Assembly: GCA_009694165.1 (NCBI GenBank)
Contig: SHVP01000045.1
Span: 1 to 19,095, forward strand
Source: Alphaproteobacteria bacterium
GTDB lineage: Bacteria; Pseudomonadota; Alphaproteobacteria; SHVP01
Direction of reading: 5' to 3'
DNA: 19,095 nucleotides
Positions 16,337 through 19,095 of the stretch are shown here, in pieces. Position 1 is the stretch's first letter. Each line of letters starts with the position of its first letter. Position numbers and translations under genes: made by a program. Under the pieces are notes generated by a model, which worked only from the letters and a program-made list of their open reading frames with translations, ran no database searches and was not told the DNA's origin.

Positions 16337-17692
16337 CTACCGGTAGGCCGCGAGGCGGCCGTCATCGGTCAGCACCAGGAGCGTTTCCGCCGCAAGGATC
16401 GGCGCGATGAAGGTGTTGTCGGCGAGGCGAACCGAGCCGAGCATCCGCCCGTTATAGGGCGACACGGCGACCGCCTGGCCGTTCGACGAGGTGATGATCA
16501 GTCGATCGCTCGCCAAAATCGGACCGCTCCACAGAATGCGCCCCCTGCGGTCGGCGGGCCGCTCGTAGACCGGCAATTCGGTCACCCAACGGATGCGGCC
16601 ATCGGCCCGCGACAGCGCCGTCAGCTCGCCCTCGAGCGTAATAAGAAAGATGTAGTCGCCCGCCACCCACGGCGATTCGACCCCCGCGATGTTCTGGGTC
16701 CAGACCCGAGCTCCGGTGACGAGGTCGTTGGCGACCATGCGGCCGCCGTGGCCGACGGCGTAGACGACCCCGCGGTCGATGACTGGTCGGCCGTTGATAT
16801 CCGAGAGCTCGCCGATAGCGGCGGCCTGGCCCGTGCGCGAGAGCGATTCGGTCCAGATCACGCGGCCGGAGTCGGCCCGTAGCGCCACCAATTCGCCCGA
16901 CGAATAGGCCGCCACGACGACGCCTTCCGAGACCGCCGGGCTGCCTGCCCCTACCAGGCCGGCCGATTCGGCGATGCCAACGTGGTTCCACAGCACCACC
17001 CCATCCGCGGCGGCCAGGGCGACAAGCTGATTGTCCTCGGTCACGACGAAAATCCGACCGGCCGATACCGTGGGGGGCGAGGAAATGGGTGGGCCGACCC
17101 GCCGACTCCAGATTTCGCTGCCCCGCTCGACATCGAGCGCGATCACTTCGCCGTAGCCCGAACTGACGAAGACCATGTTGTAGGCATAGGCGACGCCGCC
17201 GCCGATGACACCGGCGTCTTCGCCCCGGGGAACGATCGAGGTGCGCCACAGCCGCCGCCCGTCGGTCAACGAATGGGCGCTCACTTCGCCCTCGGCATCG
17301 AGGGCGAACACGCGGCCCCCGGCGATCGCCGGCTGCGCGGTCAGGCGGGTGTATTTGCTGGAACCCGAGCCGACGGTGGCGCGCCATATCTCGCGCGGCG
17401 CTTCGGCTAGCACGAGATGGTGCATGGCCTTGTCGGCATTGCCGCCATCTTGCGTCCAGTCGGGATTGGCGAAGGGGCGCGGTAGGCGGACCTGGACATC
17501 CTGGATGCCTGGGTCCGGTTCGAGACGTTGCTGTAGCGCGAGAACCGACCGGCGGTCCCCCGGCAGGGGCGGCGGCTTGTAGGGCTCGAAGATCGACTCG
17601 CAGCCGGCCAGCAGCAGCGCCGCCAGCGCCAACCCAAGCAAGCGTCCCGGTTGCACCGCGCCACCACGGGACCGGATCACGGCATGGCCCAT
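16337..17692 (-). CDS. bamB: BamB-like outer membrane assembly lipoprotein (PQQ-repeat beta-propeller)
   Basis: BamB is a lipoprotein of the BAM complex that helps insert beta-barrel proteins into the outer membrane. The signal peptide (hydrophobic 17-29) ends in the lipobox LLAGC, with Cys31 as the lipidated residue. About seven PQQ-like blades are visible, each with an ALD-x-G-x-x-W pattern, for example ALDVERGSEIW, ALAAADGVVLW, ALRADSGRVIW and ANDLVTGARVW. The 451-residue length exceeds E. coli BamB (392), partly through the N-terminal region. ATG 17692 is chosen over GTG 17710 because AGGGGG lies 5 nt before it. The order yfgM-bamB-der is the same as in E. coli, which strongly supports the call. 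Confidence 0.9.
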   Translation of the reverse strand: MGHAVIRSRGGAVQPGRLLGLALAALLLAGCESIFEPYKPPPLPGDRRSVLALQQRLEPDPGIQDVQVRLPRPFANPDWTQDGGNADKAMHHLVLAEAPREIWRATVGSGSSKYTRLTAQPAIAGGRVFALDAEGEVSAHSLTDGRRLWRTSIVPRGEDAGVIGGGVAYAYNMVFVSSGYGEVIALDVERGSEIWSRRVGPPISSPPTVSAGRIFVVTEDNQLVALAAADGVVLWNHVGIAESAGLVGAGSPAVSEGVVVAAYSSGELVALRADSGRVIWTESLSRTGQAAAIGELSDINGRPVIDRGVVYAVGHGGRMVANDLVTGARVWTQNIAGVESPWVAGDYIFLITLEGELTALSRADGRIRWVTELPVYERPADRRGRILWSGPILASDRLIITSSNGQAVAVSPYNGRMLGSVRLADNTFIAPILAAETLLVLTDDGRLAAYR

Positions 17693-17702
17693 GCTCGCCC
17701 CC

Positions 17703-18347
17703 TCACCCACCGAGCGCCCTCAGCAGTTCGCTGGCGCGCGCCCGAATCCCGGGCGGCGCCGACAGATCGTCGGTCAGCGTCAGGAACTGTTCCTTGGCCC
17801 GGGCGCTGTCGCCTCCGCGCAGCGTCAAGAGGGCAAGCAACTCGCGAGCCGAATAGCGCCATGTGCTGCCTTCGCGCGCCAGCAGCTCGAGACGGCGGCG
17901 GACGTCGTCCTCGCGTCCGGAATCCATGCTGTGCAGCGCCGCCAGCAGCGCCCCGAGGTCGCGCAACACCTTGTCGACGTCGCCATCGGCGGCCAGCCGG
18001 TCATAGGCCGACACCGCCTTGGCCTGCTCGCCGGCGCGGATGTAGGCCGCGGCCTCCTGCAGGATCGCCAGCGCGCGATAGCCGCCACGCGTGCCGGCGG
18101 CGATTTGTTCGAAGGCCGTCGCCGCATCGCCCGCAGCGCCGGTTCGGGCCTGGGTCAGCGCCTGGGCGAAGCGCTCGCCGGTGGCTTCCCGGCGCGATTT
18201 TATATAGCCCTGCCAGGCCACCGTCGCGACCGCCGCCAGGACCACCAGCGCGACCGCCGCGAGAATATACTTCCCGTACGCTTTCCACAGCTTCTCGAAG
18301 CGCTCGCGGCGAACGTCCTCGTCGACCTCGCGGAAAATGTCGGCCAC
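17703..18347 (-). CDS. YfgM-like tetratricopeptide inner-membrane protein
   Basis: This 214-residue protein has a short cytoplasmic N-terminus (MADIFREVDEDVRRERFEKLW), one transmembrane helix at about 27-47 and a periplasmic helical region. That region has TPR-like pairs such as YRALAILQEAAAYIRAGEQA and ARELLALLTLRGGDSARAKEQF. The pattern fits the TPR_21/YfgM family; E. coli YfgM associates with SecYEG and periplasmic chaperones and lies next to bamB. The GTG start at 18347 has AAGGAG 7 nt upstream. The stop lies 10 bp before bamB. The 90-bp gap upstream (18348-18437) holds this ribosome site and only a short hairpin-prone GC segment. Confidence 0.83.
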   Translation of the reverse strand: MADIFREVDEDVRRERFEKLWKAYGKYILAAVALVVLAAVATVAWQGYIKSRREATGERFAQALTQARTGAAGDAATAFEQIAAGTRGGYRALAILQEAAAYIRAGEQAKAVSAYDRLAADGDVDKVLRDLGALLAALHSMDSGREDDVRRRLELLAREGSTWRYSARELLALLTLRGGDSARAKEQFLTLTDDLSAPPGIRARASELLRALGG

Positions 18348-18437
18348 GCTTTACTCCTTAACTCGTCCGCGTCCCACCGGCGGCGAGCCCATCGGCCTGG
18401 CGGGCCCGTCCAACCGGACCATAGTTCATACCCCGAC

Positions 18438-18782
18438 TCAGTGGTCGGCCCGAATCAGGATCTTGTCGCGCAGGCCGGTGTCATAGCTGAGCCCCGCCGG
18501 AGTCAGGGCCAGCCCGCCCTCCGGTTCCGCCGCCGCCAACCCCTTGCGGATCAAGGCGATCCACACGCTGCGATTGTGCAGCCCGGTGGCGTCGCTCGCC
18601 ATCGCCACCGCTTCGCCGATGTGGAAATGATCGCCGTGCGGGCTGGGCAGCCAGCCGAGGAGGACATTCCCCGTGGCCTCGTCCTTCTTCGCCGTGTCGG
18701 GCAGTCCGGCCAGTTCCTGCAACAGCGTCAGTGTCTTGAGCTGCAAGGCATTGAGACCCAGCGGATTGTTCTTCGGCGCCAC
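18438..18782 (-). CDS. Hypothetical protein, 114 residues
   Basis: I do not recognise this family. The frame starts with GTG 18782 behind GGGAG at 6 nt spacing, and its base composition is typical of its neighbours, so it is probably real. The N-terminal half is helical (NALQLKTLTLLQELAGL). A central segment, WLPSPHGDHFHIGEAVAMA, is rich in His and could bind metal. The next part, SVWIALIRKGLAAAEPEGGLALTPAGLSYD, resembles the recognition helix and wing of a winged-helix fold, so a small regulator or degenerate DNA-binding protein is possible. No signal peptide or membrane segment is seen. It lies between guaA and the yfgM-bamB-der genes on the same strand. Confidence 0.7.
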   Translation of the reverse strand: MAPKNNPLGLNALQLKTLTLLQELAGLPDTAKKDEATGNVLLGWLPSPHGDHFHIGEAVAMASDATGLHNRSVWIALIRKGLAAAEPEGGLALTPAGLSYDTGLRDKILIRADH

Positions 18783-18927
18783 GTGTCACTCCCGTTCCCT
18801 AGTGTTCAGGCCTGCAAAATTCCCCACCGGCGACACTTGTTAATACGTGAAAGCGCCGAAGTGAACCAGTCTATGGCGCGAAAAGCCTTGCCAGGTCCGC
18901 CAGCGGGCGCAAAAGCCGCGTCGGCGA

Positions 18928-19095
18928 TCACTCCCACTCGATCGTTCCCGGCGGTTTCGAGGTGACGTCGTAGGTGACGCGGTTGATTCCGCGCACCTCG
19001 TTGATGATGCGGGTGCCGACGCGGCCAAGGAATTCCATGTCGAAGTGAAAGAAGTCGGCGGTCATGCCGTCGACCGAGGTGACGGCGCGCAGCGC
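18928..19095 (-). CDS. guaA: GMP synthase (glutamine-hydrolysing), C-terminus only
   Basis: The last 55 residues of a longer protein are visible. The segment [20 protein letters not shown] and the ending [22 protein letters not shown] are the conserved dimerisation-domain C-terminus of GuaA, which converts XMP to GMP. The stop TGA is at 18930-18928, and the rest of the gene lies beyond the window. The 145-bp gap to the next gene (18783-18927) shows no strong terminator; it has a weak 5-bp inverted pair, gcgcc and ggcgc, around 18850-18880. Confidence 0.93.
   Translation of the reverse strand, partial: ALRAVTSVDGMTADFFHFDMEFLGRVGTRIINEVRGINRVTYDVTSKPPGTIEWE

Noticed and set aside
18783..18927. 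Possible terminator of guaA
   Set aside because: The best pairing is a 5-bp stem with a 16-nt loop and no T-run, too weak to call.

Overview
The window is a compact, GC-rich chromosomal segment carrying core housekeeping genes. I see no mobile element, CRISPR array, rRNA, tRNA or phage gene. Gene content and order point to an alphaproteobacterium, probably of the Rhodospirillales type. The signs are the divergent fabD-fabG-acpP-fabF-mltG and rpsF-rpsR-rplI blocks, dnaB-alr followed by an MlaEF-type ABC pair, and radA-cvpA-purF with a short-chain dehydrogenase after purF. That assignment is an inference from synteny and protein character; no marker gene was compared.

Region 1 (about 1-3462, minus strand) is a type II fatty acid synthesis operon read from fabD towards fabF: malonyl-CoA:ACP transacylase, 3-ketoacyl-ACP reductase, acyl carrier protein and 3-ketoacyl-ACP synthase II. 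It ends with the first 31 codons of a probable mltG (septal murein transglycosylase), whose GTG start overlaps the fabF stop. The 3463-3669 gap is a divergent promoter region. Region 2 (3670-14961, plus strand) runs as one long, tightly packed array: ribosomal proteins S6, S18 and L9; a cyclopropane-fatty-acid synthase; replicative helicase DnaB; alanine racemase; an MlaE/MlaF lipid-transport pair; RadA; CvpA; PurF with all four [4Fe-4S] ligands; and a short-chain dehydrogenase. Several junctions are coupled by TAATG or ATGA overlaps. Region 3 (14945-19095, minus strand) reads from right to left: the C-terminus of guaA, an unrecognised 114-residue protein, a YfgM-like membrane-anchored protein, a BamB-like beta-propeller lipoprotein and the ribosome-assembly GTPase Der. 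The dehydrogenase and der converge and overlap by 17 bp.

The common themes are envelope growth (fatty acid supply, cyclopropanation, lipid transport, peptidoglycan precursors, outer-membrane assembly), ribosome production, DNA replication and repair, and purine synthesis. No gap between genes exceeds 300 bases; the largest is 207 bp. I found no convincing undescribed multi-gene system. The observations worth checking are small non-coding signals: tandem repeats upstream of acpP, a DnaA-box-like inverted repeat and a misplaced strong ribosome site before dnaB, hairpins in the ribosomal-protein operon, an AT-rich rare-codon patch at the domain boundary of alr, and the unusual neighbours of cfa and mlaEF.
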